A stretch of 56,170 bases of DNA from Silicimonas sp. Lineage in GTDB: Bacteria; Pseudomonadota; Alphaproteobacteria; Rhodobacterales; Rhodobacteraceae. Position 1 is the stretch's first letter; each line of letters opens with the position of its first letter. The stretch spans positions 1-56,170 of the forward strand of contig JAJEGW010000148.1 in NCBI GenBank assembly GCA_022819605.1, in the 5' to 3' direction. Made by a program: the position numbers and the translations under genes. Positions 15,563-24,301 of this stretch are shown here, piece by piece. The notes under the pieces are model-generated. The model was not told where the DNA came from. It ran no database searches and saw only the letters and a program-made list of their open reading frames with translations.

Positions 15563-16746
15563 GCCAAGACTCCCATGTCATGACCGACCTCGATGAACGC
15601 GTCAATTGCGCGGTCGAGTTCGTCGCGGCCATGTGCCGCCGACATCTGGGTGCGAATCCGGTCCTGGCCCAGGGGCACGACGGGAAAGCTGAACGGGGCG
15701 ACGTAGACGCCCTTCCGGCCGAGCCGCGCAGCCATGTCCTGAGCAAGCACCGGGTCACGAAGCATGACGGGAATGATCGGGTGCTCGCCCGGCAGGAGGT
15801 CGAACCCGGCCTGGCTCATGCGCGCCCGGAAACGGGCCGTGTTCTCCATGAGCCTGTCTCGCCTTGCGGAGGAGGCTTCCAGCATGTCGAGCACCTTGAT
15901 CGACGTCGCCGCAATGACAGGCGCAAGGGTGTTCGAGAAAAGGTAGGGCCTGGACCGCTGTCGAAGCCAGTCGACGATCTCGCGACTTGCCGAGACATAG
16001 CCACCCGATGCACCGCCGAGCGCCTTGCCGAGCGTTCCGGTCACGACGGCGACCCTTTCCGTCACGCGGCAATGCTCGATGCTGCCCCGTCCGGTCGGAC
16101 CCAAGAAGCCGACCGCGTGGCTGTCATCGACCATGACCATGGCGTCATGCCGTTCGGCGAGGTCGCAGATTGCGGAAAGGGGTGCGACATGTCCGTCCAT
16201 CGAGAACACGCCGTCTGTCGCGATGAACCTGAACCGCGCGTCGGCAGCAGCGCGAAGCTGCGCCTCGAGATCGGCCATGTCGGAATTCGCGTAGCGAAGC
16301 CGCCTCGCCTTGCAGAGCCGTATGCCGTCGATGATCGACGCATGATTGAGCGCGTCCGAAATCACTGCATCCTCGGGTCCGAGGATGGTCTCGAACAGGC
16401 CCGTGTTCGCGTCGAAGCAGCTGGAGTACAGGATCGTGTCCTCGAACCCCAGGAACGCCGAGAGCCTTGCCTCGAGCTCCTTGTGCACGTCCTGCGTGCC
16501 GCAGATGAAGCGAACGGACGACATGCCGTAACCGTGGCGTTCAAGAGCTTCCTGCCCGGTCGCAACAAGCTCGGAATTGCCAGAAAGACCGAGGTAGTTG
16601 TTCGCGCAAAGGTTGATGACATCCTGGCCGGTCGAAAGCTCCACGGTGCCGGCCTGCCGACCGGTGATGATCCGCTCGGACTTGTAGAGACCGGCGGATT
16701 TCAGCCCGTCCAGCTCGGCTTGAAGATGCATGGCAAGTGAGGTCAT
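15559..16746 (-). CDS. kbl: 2-amino-3-ketobutyrate coenzyme A ligase (glycine C-acetyltransferase)
   Basis: This PLP enzyme of the alpha-oxoamine synthase family, 395 aa, cleaves 2-amino-3-ketobutyrate with CoA into glycine and acetyl-CoA. The PLP lysine lies in [14 protein letters not shown] (around K241), with [15 protein letters not shown] and [15 protein letters not shown] upstream, all typical of Kbl. The ATG at 16746 follows GGAG; a longer frame exists but adds an unlikely leader. It is the first gene of the kbl-tdh operon, possibly extending to the mttB-like gene. Glycine produced here could link to one-carbon metabolism with the methyltransferase. Confidence 0.95.
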   Translation of the reverse strand: MTSLAMHLQAELDGLKSAGLYKSERIITGRQAGTVELSTGQDVINLCANNYLGLSGNSELVATGQEALERHGYGMSSVRFICGTQDVHKELEARLSAFLGFEDTILYSSCFDANTGLFETILGPEDAVISDALNHASIIDGIRLCKARRLRYANSDMADLEAQLRAAADARFRFIATDGVFSMDGHVAPLSAICDLAERHDAMVMVDDSHAVGFLGPTGRGSIEHCRVTERVAVVTGTLGKALGGASGGYVSASREIVDWLRQRSRPYLFSNTLAPVIAATSIKVLDMLEASSARRDRLMENTARFRARMSQAGFDLLPGEHPIIPVMLRDPVLAQDMAARLGRKGVYVAPFSFPVVPLGQDRIRTQMSAAHGRDELDRAIDAFIEVGHDMGVLA

Positions 16747-17020
16747 CCCGCGCTCCGAAAGTGGCCGCCTGATCCAAGCAATAGGCTCAACGCTGAACAC
16801 GCGACAGCCCAAAATGCGACCGGGCCGACCCGAATTACGCCCTCGCATTCACAACCCGATCCGGCACTCGCGGGGCTCGACCATGCCGACATTCGTGGCG
16901 CTTGACGACATCTCGCGCGGCGTACCTGTTTATGCGCGCACCGGTTGCTGCTATAGTTCCAGCCAGCATTCGCAGGGCGCCGCGAAAACGTGTCGATGGC
17001 GCAATGACTTCGGGGGTTCC

Positions 17021-17899
17021 ATGGACAAATTCAACCTAGACGCGCGCCCGGATGTGTCAGGCCACTTCGACGAGGCCTCGAACACGATCAGCTACATCGT
17101 CAAGGATCCCGGCAGCAATCATTGCGCCATATTCGACAGCGTCATGGACATAGATTACGCCGCCGGACGCATCACTCACGAACATGCCGATGCGTTGATC
17201 AATGAAGTGACGGAACGCGGCCTTGTGCTGGACTGGATCATCGAGACGCACGTCCATGCGGACCACCTTTCCGCCGCCCCCTACATTCAGGACAAGATCG
17301 GCGGGAAAATCGGTATCGGCTCAAAGATTCTCGTAGTGCAGGAGACATTCGGCAAGGTCTTCAACGAGGGAACGGAGTTCCAGCGGGACGGGAGCCAGTT
17401 CGACCGACTCTTCGAGGACGGCGACACTTACATGGTCGGGAACATGGAAGCCCTGACCTTGAGCACGCCCGGACACACGCCGGCCTGCGTGACGCACGTC
17501 ATTGGAGACGCCGCCTTTGTGGGCGACACGCTGTTCATGCCAGACAGCGGCTCGGCGCGGGCGGACTTTCCCGGCGGAGACGCAGGCGAGCTCTATGACA
17601 GCATCATGCGAATCCTGTCGTTGCCGGACAAGATGCGACTGTTCATGTGCCACGACTACGGACAAAACGGACGCGACATTCGCTGGGAAACGACCGTGAA
17701 GGACGAACGGGAGCACAACATTCATGTCGGGGGCGGGACGACACGGGAGGATTTCATCAGGATGCGGACCGAGCGGGACGCGACCCTGGCCATGCCTCAA
17801 CTGATTATCCCGTCACTGCAGGTCAACATGCGGGCGGGAGAGGTGCCGACAGACACGGACGGAAAGCCGATGCTGAAGGTACCGGTCAACGGCCTGTAG
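17021..17899 (+). CDS. MBL-fold metallo-hydrolase, persulfide dioxygenase-like (ETHE1 type)
   Basis: This 292-aa protein has the metallo-beta-lactamase metal motif T-H77-V-H79-A-D81-H82-LSAAPYI, followed by STPGHTPACVTHVIGDAAFVGDTLF and FMCHDYG. The segment order and the ADHLSAAPY context match the ETHE1/Blh group, in which the fold holds mononuclear iron and oxidises glutathione persulfide to sulfite. A rhodanese or BigR regulator is not adjacent. The ATG at 17021 is chosen by homology to the family N-terminus; GGGGG upstream is a weak ribosome site. The gene diverges from kbl across 274 nt and converges on frcK. Confidence 0.88.
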   Translation: MDKFNLDARPDVSGHFDEASNTISYIVKDPGSNHCAIFDSVMDIDYAAGRITHEHADALINEVTERGLVLDWIIETHVHADHLSAAPYIQDKIGGKIGIGSKILVVQETFGKVFNEGTEFQRDGSQFDRLFEDGDTYMVGNMEALTLSTPGHTPACVTHVIGDAAFVGDTLFMPDSGSARADFPGGDAGELYDSIMRILSLPDKMRLFMCHDYGQNGRDIRWETTVKDEREHNIHVGGGTTREDFIRMRTERDATLAMPQLIIPSLQVNMRAGEVPTDTDGKPMLKVPVNGL

Positions 17900-17931
17900 A
17901 TTCAGCGGCCGCGCTCGAGCGACACTCCCAT

Positions 17932-18549
17932 TCAATAAAGAACGGCGTCTGCCGGAAGCCGCGCGGCGGCCACGCGCCGGGCGTTGGGAATGTCATTGCC
18001 GAGCACCCAAGCGCGTGCGTCCTCCAATGTCAGACCTTGATTCAGCCAGCGATGAACCAGTCGTTCCTCGAGAACATCGTGCGGCGCGTCAAGGTACAGG
18101 GACAGGTCCCAGTACAGCGCCAGGTCGCGCCAGCCCGGCTCATCCAGAAGCAAGTAGTTGCCTTCGACGAACACCCATCGATGTTCCGCCCGAACGACTG
18201 CGCTTGCAGCGAACACCTTGTCCTGGACCCTGTCAAAGACGGGTATTGCCACCTCGTCCTCGCGGGCCAGTTGTCCAAGCAGATCTGAGAACCCGGCAAG
18301 ATCGAAAGTTTCCGGCGCACCTTTTCGGTCCCGCAGGCCGCGCGCCACCAGGATGTCGTTGTCGAAATGAAACCCGTCCATGGGCACAAGCGCCGCCTCT
18401 GGTCCCAGTTCCTGCACCAAGGCGGCCGCCAGAGTGGACTTGCCCGCGCCAGGAGGCCCGGCAATCGCGATGAGGCAGCGCCGCACTTCTGGCAAGGCGC
18501 GCACTCGTTCGGCAACAGCCTGAATCCTGGCCTTGAGGTCTGTCTTCAC
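17932..18549 (-). CDS. frcK: Kinase associated with a sugar ABC transporter (FrcK type)
   Basis: This 205-aa P-loop kinase of the uridine kinase/pantothenate kinase-like fold has Walker A GPPGAGKST (31-39), VPMDGFHFDN, and the EGNYLLLDEPGW segment that marks the FrcK/YfdG-like group. FrcK proteins are encoded with fructose importer genes and are thought to phosphorylate the imported sugar. The start is GTG, overlapping the frcA stop as GTGA, so it is the last gene of the frcBCAK operon. Confidence 0.9.
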   Translation of the reverse strand: MKTDLKARIQAVAERVRALPEVRRCLIAIAGPPGAGKSTLAAALVQELGPEAALVPMDGFHFDNDILVARGLRDRKGAPETFDLAGFSDLLGQLAREDEVAIPVFDRVQDKVFAASAVVRAEHRWVFVEGNYLLLDEPGWRDLALYWDLSLYLDAPHDVLEERLVHRWLNQGLTLEDARAWVLGNDIPNARRVAAARLPADAVLY

Positions 18550-19331
18550 GCGGCCTCGGCTCCTGGAGGTTCCTTGGCTCCCGTCATGAGAGCCACGGCG
18601 TCGGACATCGAGTGCTCCTTCGGATCAATCACGCAGAGCCGCCGCCCAAGCCGGTGAACGTGAATTCGGTCCGAGACTTCGAACACATGCGGCATGTTGT
18701 GGCTGATCAGGATGATCGGAATGCCGCGCGACCGAACGTCGTTGATCAGGTCAAGCACCCTGCGGCTTTCCTTCACGCCAAGCGCCGCTGTCGGTTCATC
18801 GAGAATGATCACTTTCGAGCCGAACGCCGCTGCACGTGCAACCGCAACGCCCTGTCGCTGACCGCCCGACAGCGTCTCGACGGCCTGCTTGATGTTCTGG
18901 ATCGTCATGAGTCCAAGCTCGCTCAGCTTTTCGCGTGCGAACTTCTCCATCGCGGGCCGATCGAGCATGCGAAAGACAGTGCCCAGGACTCCGGGCCGCC
19001 GCAATTCGCGGCCCATGAACATGTTGTCCGCGATCGAGAGGGCAGGTGACATGGCAAGCGTCTGGTACACGGTTTCGATGCCGTGCTGCCGGGCATGGAT
19101 GGGCGACGCGAAATGAACCTGCCGCCCGTCGAGATAGACTTCGCCCTCATCCGGCATCACGGCGCCCGACACCGCCTTGATGAGCGTGGACTTGCCGGCG
19201 CCGTTGTCGCCGATCACGCCCAGAACCTCGCCAGGATAGAGTTCGAAATCGCAGTGATCAAGCGCCGTGACCTTGCCGAATTTCTTGACCAAGCTCCTTG
19301 CGCTCAGAATCGGTTCGCGATCTTCCGTCAT
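18546..19331 (-). CDS. frcA: Sugar ABC transporter ATP-binding protein (FrcA type)
   Basis: This 261-aa ATPase drives uptake of a monosaccharide. It is a single-domain ATPase, as in FrcA, rather than the double-domain RbsA/XylG form. Walker A GDNGAGKST lies at 41-49, followed by signature LSGGQRQGVAVARAAAFGSK and Walker B VIILDEPTAALG. The ATG at 19331 overlaps the frcC stop as ATGA; a longer frame to 19406 would overlap frcC by 79 nt and lacks family sequence. Confidence 0.94.
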   Translation of the reverse strand: MTEDREPILSARSLVKKFGKVTALDHCDFELYPGEVLGVIGDNGAGKSTLIKAVSGAVMPDEGEVYLDGRQVHFASPIHARQHGIETVYQTLAMSPALSIADNMFMGRELRRPGVLGTVFRMLDRPAMEKFAREKLSELGLMTIQNIKQAVETLSGGQRQGVAVARAAAFGSKVIILDEPTAALGVKESRRVLDLINDVRSRGIPIILISHNMPHVFEVSDRIHVHRLGRRLCVIDPKEHSMSDAVALMTGAKEPPGAEAA

Positions 19332-20467
19332 ATCGACACCTTTCGGATCCACTGATCGACCGCGACGGCACCAATGATGAGCACTCCGATCAGGAGAAAC
19401 GTCCATTGCGGATCGGCGCCGGCCATGCGCAGGCCGAGCTCGAACACGCCGACGATGAGCGCTCCGAAGAGGGCGCCCAGAATGGAGCCACGGCCTCCGA
19501 AAAGCGAGATGCCGCCGATCACCACGGCGGTGATCGCCTGTATGTTGCCGATGACTCCGGTGGTGGCCGACGGCGAGACCGAGCCGAAACGCCCGATCAT
19601 GACCCAGCCTGCGAACGCGCAGATCAGGCCTGCCAGCATGTAGACCGAAATGAGCGTGCGTTGCCTGTTCACGCCGGCGAGCTCCGCCGCCTCCGGGTCA
19701 TCTCCGACAGCGTAGACGTGCCGTCCCCAAGGGGTGGACCTGAGCGCGTAGGCCAACGCGAAAGCAATGATCAGCATGGAGATCACTCCAAGCGTAAACG
19801 TCGCCCCGTGCAAGGTGTACTTGGTGCCGAGAAACTGAAGGAGCGGCGCCTGGGCCTCGATGTCTTGGCTGCGGATCGTCTCGTTCGCGGAGTACAGATA
19901 GTTCGCCGCAAGCACAATCTGCCACATTCCCAACGTAACGATGAAGGGCGGCAGCTTGACCCGGCTGACAAGCCAGCCAGAGGCGGCACCGATCGCAGTG
20001 CCGAACGCGAGACCGATAGCGATCGACACTGCTGGCGGGATTCCATAGCGGAACGTGAATTGCCCCATGATGACCGAGCAGAGCACCGCGATGGCGCCGA
20101 CGCTGAGGTCGATGCCCGCCGTCAGGATGATCAGCGTCTGCGCGGCGGCCAGCACGCCCACGATCTGGACCTGCTGCAGGATGAGCGTCAACGTGAAGGC
20201 CTTGAAGAACCGGAACGAACCGTTCGAAACCTCTTCGGGCGAAGCGATGCCCAGACTCACGCTGATCGCGCCCCAGTCGATGTAGATGCCCAGGCTCAGC
20301 GTGGACAGCGCAAGGACGATCAGCGGCACCAGGGACGGATTGGTGTGCAGGAGGTGCTGAAGCCACGGGATGAATCCTGAACGGTGATCGTCGAATTCAA
20401 CGACGCTCTGGCTTGCCTGCTCAAGCGCCGATTCGAATTCCTGCCCTTTCGACGAGGTTTCGGCCAT
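19328..20467 (-). CDS. frcC: Sugar ABC transporter permease (FrcC type)
   Basis: This 379-aa inner-membrane permease of the RbsC/XylH/FrcC family has about ten hydrophobic segments. Typical features are TLIILTAGIDLSVGAI, the periplasmic loop region, and GRHVYAVGDDPEAAELAGVN, the cytoplasmic coupling helix that docks on FrcA. GAGGGG precedes the ATG. A 130-nt gap with a GC-rich hairpin separates it from frcB, while it overlaps frcA. Confidence 0.95.
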   Translation of the reverse strand: MAETSSKGQEFESALEQASQSVVEFDDHRSGFIPWLQHLLHTNPSLVPLIVLALSTLSLGIYIDWGAISVSLGIASPEEVSNGSFRFFKAFTLTLILQQVQIVGVLAAAQTLIILTAGIDLSVGAIAVLCSVIMGQFTFRYGIPPAVSIAIGLAFGTAIGAASGWLVSRVKLPPFIVTLGMWQIVLAANYLYSANETIRSQDIEAQAPLLQFLGTKYTLHGATFTLGVISMLIIAFALAYALRSTPWGRHVYAVGDDPEAAELAGVNRQRTLISVYMLAGLICAFAGWVMIGRFGSVSPSATTGVIGNIQAITAVVIGGISLFGGRGSILGALFGALIVGVFELGLRMAGADPQWTFLLIGVLIIGAVAVDQWIRKVSI

Positions 20468-20553
20468 TTCGTTCCCCTCAGGATGGCGGGTGCCAACATG
20501 CGCTCCGCAAGCGCCAGTTTAGGCGGGCCTCAGGGTGTCCGTCCAGACAAGTA

Positions 20554-20578
20554 AAGGGGCGGAATGCGCCCGCCCCTT
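20554..20578 (-). terminator. Intergenic stem-loop between frcB and frcC
   Basis: Nine-base perfect arms (AAGGGGCGG, 20554-20562, and CCGCCCCTT, 20570-20578) with a 7-nt loop begin about 20 nt after the frcB stop on the minus strand. Only TTTACTT follows, so termination is probably partial. It parallels the hairpin after dppA. Confidence 0.7.
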
Positions 20579-20597
20579 CAAGTTCCGCCTGCGGGCC

Positions 20598-21614
20598 TCA
20601 GCCCCAGCAGAGTGCGGTACCCTCGGCGGTATCGATCGAGTCCACGCCTTCGACCGGCATATCGGTCACCAGCGCCACGCCGGTGTCAAAGAAGTCCTTG
20701 CCCGGCGTGGTCCCGGGCTTCTCGCCGCTGTCGGCCCACTTCTTGACTGCCTCGACGCCTAGCGACGCCATCAGCAGCGGATACTGCTGCGACGTGGCGC
20801 CAATCACGCCGTCCTTGACGTTCTGGACGCCTGGGCAACCGCCGTCGACCGAAACGATGAGGACATCGTTCTCGCGACCGATGGCCTTCAGGGCCTCGTA
20901 GGCACCGGCCGCCGCCGGCTCGTTGATCGTGTAGACGACGTTTATGCTTGAGTCCTTCGCCAGGAGATTTTCCATCGCCCGGCGACCGCCTTCTTCGTTG
21001 CCTGCCGTGACATCGTTGCCGACTATGCGCGGGTCCGTCTCGTCGCCCCACTTGTTCGGGTCGCCAAGGTCAATGCCAAAGCCCTGCAAGAAGCCCTGGT
21101 CTCGCAGCACGCCGACCGTCGGCTGGCTGATGGCAATGTCCAGCATTGCGATCCTGGCATTGGCTGCATCCGCTCCGAGCGTGGCGGCCGCCCACTTGCC
21201 GATGAGTTCGCCGGCCAGGAAATTGTCGGTAGCGAAGGTGGCGTCAGCCGCATCGATCGGATCAAGCGGGGTGTCGAGAGCGATCACCACGAGCCCGGCG
21301 TCGCGCGCCTGTTTGACCGCGGGCACGATCGACGCCGTGTCGGATGCAGTCAGGAGAATGCCCTTTGCGCCGTCGGCTATGCAGGTCTCGATGGCCTGGA
21401 CCTGGGTTTCATTGTCGCCGTCGACCTTCCCGGCAAAGGCTTTCAGGGTCATGCCCAGTTCTTCCGCCTTGGCGGTCGCACCTTCCTTCATCTTGACGAA
21501 GAAGGGGTTGGTGTCAGTCTTGGTGATCAGGCAGACGGTCGTGCTTGCCATGGCGCTTCCCGCCACGGCCGTCACGGCAATCGCCGATGCACCGATGAGA
21601 TGTGTGAGTTTCAA
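20598..21614 (-). CDS. frcB: Sugar ABC transporter periplasmic substrate-binding protein (FrcB type)
   Basis: This 338-aa periplasmic sugar-binding protein has a Sec signal peptide ([22 protein letters not shown], cleaved near residue 23) and a type I periplasmic-binding fold beginning [20 protein letters not shown], with the sugar-site segments ALDTPLD and [10 protein letters not shown]. The start is TTG: GGGAGGAA stands six bases before it, the signal peptide begins there, and no ATG is close. The nearest upstream ATG-type start would add a leader with no sense as a signal peptide. It heads the frcBCAK operon and faces the divergent frcR across two palindromes. Fructose is the family substrate; others such as ribose or mannose are possible. 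Confidence 0.93.
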   Translation of the reverse strand: MKLTHLIGASAIAVTAVAGSAMASTTVCLITKTDTNPFFVKMKEGATAKAEELGMTLKAFAGKVDGDNETQVQAIETCIADGAKGILLTASDTASIVPAVKQARDAGLVVIALDTPLDPIDAADATFATDNFLAGELIGKWAAATLGADAANARIAMLDIAISQPTVGVLRDQGFLQGFGIDLGDPNKWGDETDPRIVGNDVTAGNEEGGRRAMENLLAKDSSINVVYTINEPAAAGAYEALKAIGRENDVLIVSVDGGCPGVQNVKDGVIGATSQQYPLLMASLGVEAVKKWADSGEKPGTTPGKDFFDTGVALVTDMPVEGVDSIDTAEGTALCWG

Positions 21615-21673
21615 GATCGGTTCCTCCCTTGAACGAGTGATCGAGGCCGCGCGGAAACGCGGCACGCCGGAAG

Positions 21674-21687
21674 GAATCACATGATTC
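21674..21687. promoter_or_regulatory. Palindrome near the frc promoter, possible FrcR box 2
   Basis: GAATCACATGATTC has six-base perfect arms around CA. It shares the AATCA/TGATT halves of the stronger box at 21706-21722, with centres about 33 bp apart (roughly three helical turns). Confidence 0.5.
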
Positions 21688-21701
21688 GTTCTGCCTGTCA
21701 A

Positions 21702-21730
21702 TAAATAAATCACAGTGATTTACTTTTCAA
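21702..21730 (-). promoter_or_regulatory. Possible frcB promoter
   Basis: On the minus strand TTGAAA (21730-21725) is followed after 17 bp by TATTTA (21707-21702). The -35 matches well, the -10 only partly. The palindrome at 21706-21722 fills the spacer. A second TTGACA-like hexamer lies a little downstream, so the exact promoter is uncertain. Confidence 0.4.
21706..21722. promoter_or_regulatory. Probable FrcR operator (main palindrome)
   Basis: TAAATCACAGTGATTTA is a perfect 17-bp palindrome with 8-base arms around one base. It lies midway between the divergent frcB (start 21614) and frcR (start 21779) genes, the expected position for a ROK repressor controlling both. Confidence 0.65.
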
Positions 21731-21778
21731 TTTGACTCGCCCCCGTCACTCGCTCAACCTGAAGCCCGGAGGTGCAGC

Positions 21779-23002
21779 TTGGCACACGCGACCACAGACA
21801 AGTCCGCCACGGGCGTGGATGTTTCCGGTCTTCTCGGAACGAACCAGAGCGACATGCGGGACAGGAACGAAAGGCTGGTTCTCTCGCTCCTGCGCCGACG
21901 CGGCGCCCTTGCAAGAGCAGAAATCGCGCGCGTGACCGGCCTGTCCGCCCAGACCGTGTCCGTGATCACGCGCAAACTCGAAAACGAGGGATTGCTGCTC
22001 CGCGAACAGCCTGTGAGGGGAAAGGTTGGCCAGCCTTCGGTTCCGATGGCGCTGAGCCCGGACGGGGCGCTCTTTTTCGGCCTGAAGGTCGGGCGGCGCA
22101 GCATCGATCTCGTGCTGGTCGACTTTCTCGGCCACATCCTTTCTCGCGAGCACGTCACGTATCGCTTTCCCGCTCCGGACACCACGCTTCAATTCGTCAA
22201 GGATGCCGCCGAGAGACTCTCCGGCCAGCTTGAGGCCGAGCAGAGGGCGCGCATCGCCGGCCTCGGCATCGCGATGCCGTTCTTCATATGGGAATGGGGC
22301 GCGATTCTCGGCACGTCCGCCGAAGACATGGAAGCGTGGCGCGACTTCGACCTGCAGGCCGAAGTCGCTGCACTGTTCGACTTTCCGGTCATCCTGCAGA
22401 ACGACGCCACCTGTGCCTGCGGCGCAGAACTGGTTTTCGGAGCGCAGGATGCGCCACACGATTTCCTGTATTTCTACATGGGTTACTTCGTCGGAGGCGG
22501 TGTCGTCCTGAACGGCCGGCTGTTCACCGGGTCGACGGGCAACGCGGGAGCACTTGGACCAATGCCGGTTCCAGACCAGAACGGAGGAACGCGCCAGCTC
22601 ATTGACGTCGCCTCCCTTGCCGGCCTGGAACGGATGGTGGTCGATGCAGGAGGCGAGGCGAAAGCGCTTTGGGAGAGCGCAACGGACTGGCGCGTGCCAC
22701 CCGAGCTGATCGATGCATGGACAGGAACTGCTGCGCCTGCAATCGCGCACGCGATAGTTGCTTCCGTTTCCGTCATGGACATCGAGCACGTACTGATCGA
22801 CGGCTGGCTGCCTGAGCGGGTCAGGGAAAATCTGGTTGCCGGCGTTCAAGCCGAACTGAGCCGCATGAACCTGTCCGGGCTGCCGCATCCAGCGGTGATG
22901 TCCGGAACGGTCGGGGCGGATGCAAGGACTCTCGGGGCGGCAAGCCTGCCGCTGTCACAAAGATACCTCGTGGACACGGGACCAATGAATGCGCCGGGTT
23001 GA
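21779..23002 (+). CDS. frcR: ROK family transcriptional repressor of the frc operon
   Basis: This 407-aa regulator has an N-terminal winged helix (about residues 29-85, ALARAEIARVTGLSAQTVSVITRKLENEGLL) and a C-terminal ROK/actin-like sugar-sensing domain (from about 95). The usual ROK zinc signature with three cysteines is absent: after GSTGNAGALGPMPVP no C-x-C-G-x-x-G-C follows. Sensing may still occur, but zinc-dependent glucose-type binding looks lost. The start is TTG with GGAGGTG four bases ahead. It diverges from frcB, with the palindromes at 21674-21722 between. Confidence 0.88.
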   Translation: MAHATTDKSATGVDVSGLLGTNQSDMRDRNERLVLSLLRRRGALARAEIARVTGLSAQTVSVITRKLENEGLLLREQPVRGKVGQPSVPMALSPDGALFFGLKVGRRSIDLVLVDFLGHILSREHVTYRFPAPDTTLQFVKDAAERLSGQLEAEQRARIAGLGIAMPFFIWEWGAILGTSAEDMEAWRDFDLQAEVAALFDFPVILQNDATCACGAELVFGAQDAPHDFLYFYMGYFVGGGVVLNGRLFTGSTGNAGALGPMPVPDQNGGTRQLIDVASLAGLERMVVDAGGEAKALWESATDWRVPPELIDAWTGTAAPAIAHAIVASVSVMDIEHVLIDGWLPERVRENLVAGVQAELSRMNLSGLPHPAVMSGTVGADARTLGAASLPLSQRYLVDTGPMNAPG

Positions 23003-23054
23003 TGCGCGTGCGCTTCGGGTGCATCAAGGCACGGAACTGCAACCGGAGGCGCCC

Positions 23055-23666
23055 GTGGCCAATCATCTCTACCAGCGCGACCTGCCCGACGGCCTCGACC
23101 TCGGCCCGTGCGTGGCCATCGATTGCGAGACCATGGGCCTCAATCCGCGCCGCGACCGGCTTTGTCTCGTCCAGATGTCTTCCGGCGACGGCGACACGCA
23201 TCTTGTACAGATCGAAATGGGCCAGGAATCGGCGCCGAATCTTGAGCGCCTGCTGACCGACCCGAGCGTGCTCAAGCTCTTCCACTTCGGGCGCTTCGAC
23301 ATCGCGGCACTCTTCCACCGCTTCGGTACACTTGCGGCGCCGGTCTACTGCACCAAGATCGCCTCAAAGCTCGTCCGCACCTACACGGTGCGGCATGGCT
23401 TGAAACACCTGGTCAGCGAGCTTCTGGGCATCGACATCTCGAAGCTCCAGCAGATGAGCGACTGGGGTGCGGGCACGTTGACGGAAGCGCAGCTTGAGTA
23501 CGCAGCTGCAGACGTGATTTACCTGCATCGCCTTAAGGAAGAACTGGACGACCGCCTTGCGCGGGAAGGCCGAACGGACCTGGCGCAGGCGGCCTTTGAC
23601 TTCCTGCCGACCCGTGCCCGCCTTGACCTTGCCGGCTGGCCAGAAGTTGACATCTTCGCCCACTAA
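23055..23666 (+). CDS. rnd: Ribonuclease D, exonuclease domain only
   Basis: This 203-aa 3'-5' exonuclease of the DEDDy class processes RNA 3' ends. Catalytic residues are visible: D23 and E25 (AIDCETMGL), the aspartate of FHFGRFDIAAL, and the Y-x-x-x-D pair of YAAADVIYLHRL. The HRDC domains of E. coli RNase D are absent, as is usual for short alphaproteobacterial homologues. The start is GTG with GGAGG five bases ahead; longer starts overlap no family sequence. It leads directly into lptC. Confidence 0.92.
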   Translation: MANHLYQRDLPDGLDLGPCVAIDCETMGLNPRRDRLCLVQMSSGDGDTHLVQIEMGQESAPNLERLLTDPSVLKLFHFGRFDIAALFHRFGTLAAPVYCTKIASKLVRTYTVRHGLKHLVSELLGIDISKLQQMSDWGAGTLTEAQLEYAAADVIYLHRLKEELDDRLAREGRTDLAQAAFDFLPTRARLDLAGWPEVDIFAH

Positions 23667-23689
23667 CCCGATTGTCCTATGTGACGGAC

Positions 23690-24283
23690 ATGGCCGCTGC
23701 CGACAAATATTCGCGCCTGGTGTTCAGGATGAAGCTTGCCCTGCCGCTTGTGGCGCTGGCAATACTGTCGACGCTCTTCTTCGTGGCTGAAACCCTCGAT
23801 CCCGACGCTGCAATTCCGTATGCCGAAGTCGACGTTGCACGCATCCTCGAAGAACAGGGTATCTCGAACCCGTCGATTGGCGGCGTGACGGAAGACGGAG
23901 TGGCCATTTCGCTTGCCGCGCACAAGATTCGGGCAGACTCGTCCCGGATCATGCTCACGGGAGAGACGCTGACCGCAGTGCTGAACATGCCGGACGGCAG
24001 CCGCATCGACATCGCGAGCCCGTCCGGCACCGTCGACTCCAAGACACAGGAAGTCACCCTCGACGGGGGCGTGCGGCTTGAGAGCACCAACGGGTATGTC
24101 GTCACAACTGACCGGCTGGTGACGTCACTGCGCGATGCCAGCGCAGCGTCCGAAGGCAAGATCGTGGCCACGGGGCCAGCCGGAGAGATTTCCGCCGGGT
24201 CCATGGTGCTTGTCCGGCTTGAATCCGCCGACGGACATCAACTTGTTTTCCAAGACGGAGTTAGGCTGGTATACCAACCCTGA
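23690..24283 (+). CDS. lptC: LPS export protein LptC
   Basis: This 197-aa bitopic inner-membrane protein has one N-terminal membrane helix (LALPLVALAILSTLFFVAE) and a periplasmic beta-jellyroll domain that takes LPS from LptBFG and hands it to LptA. The DKYSRLVFRMKLALP start is typical of alphaproteobacterial LptC. The ATG at 23690 is preferred; TTG at 23672 and GTG at 23681 are in frame, and none has a strong ribosome site. It lies 23 nt after rnd and 18 nt before lptA. Confidence 0.88.
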   Translation: MAAADKYSRLVFRMKLALPLVALAILSTLFFVAETLDPDAAIPYAEVDVARILEEQGISNPSIGGVTEDGVAISLAAHKIRADSSRIMLTGETLTAVLNMPDGSRIDIASPSGTVDSKTQEVTLDGGVRLESTNGYVVTTDRLVTSLRDASAASEGKIVATGPAGEISAGSMVLVRLESADGHQLVFQDGVRLVYQP

Positions 24284-24301
24284 ATCCAAGGATGGCGTTC
24301 C

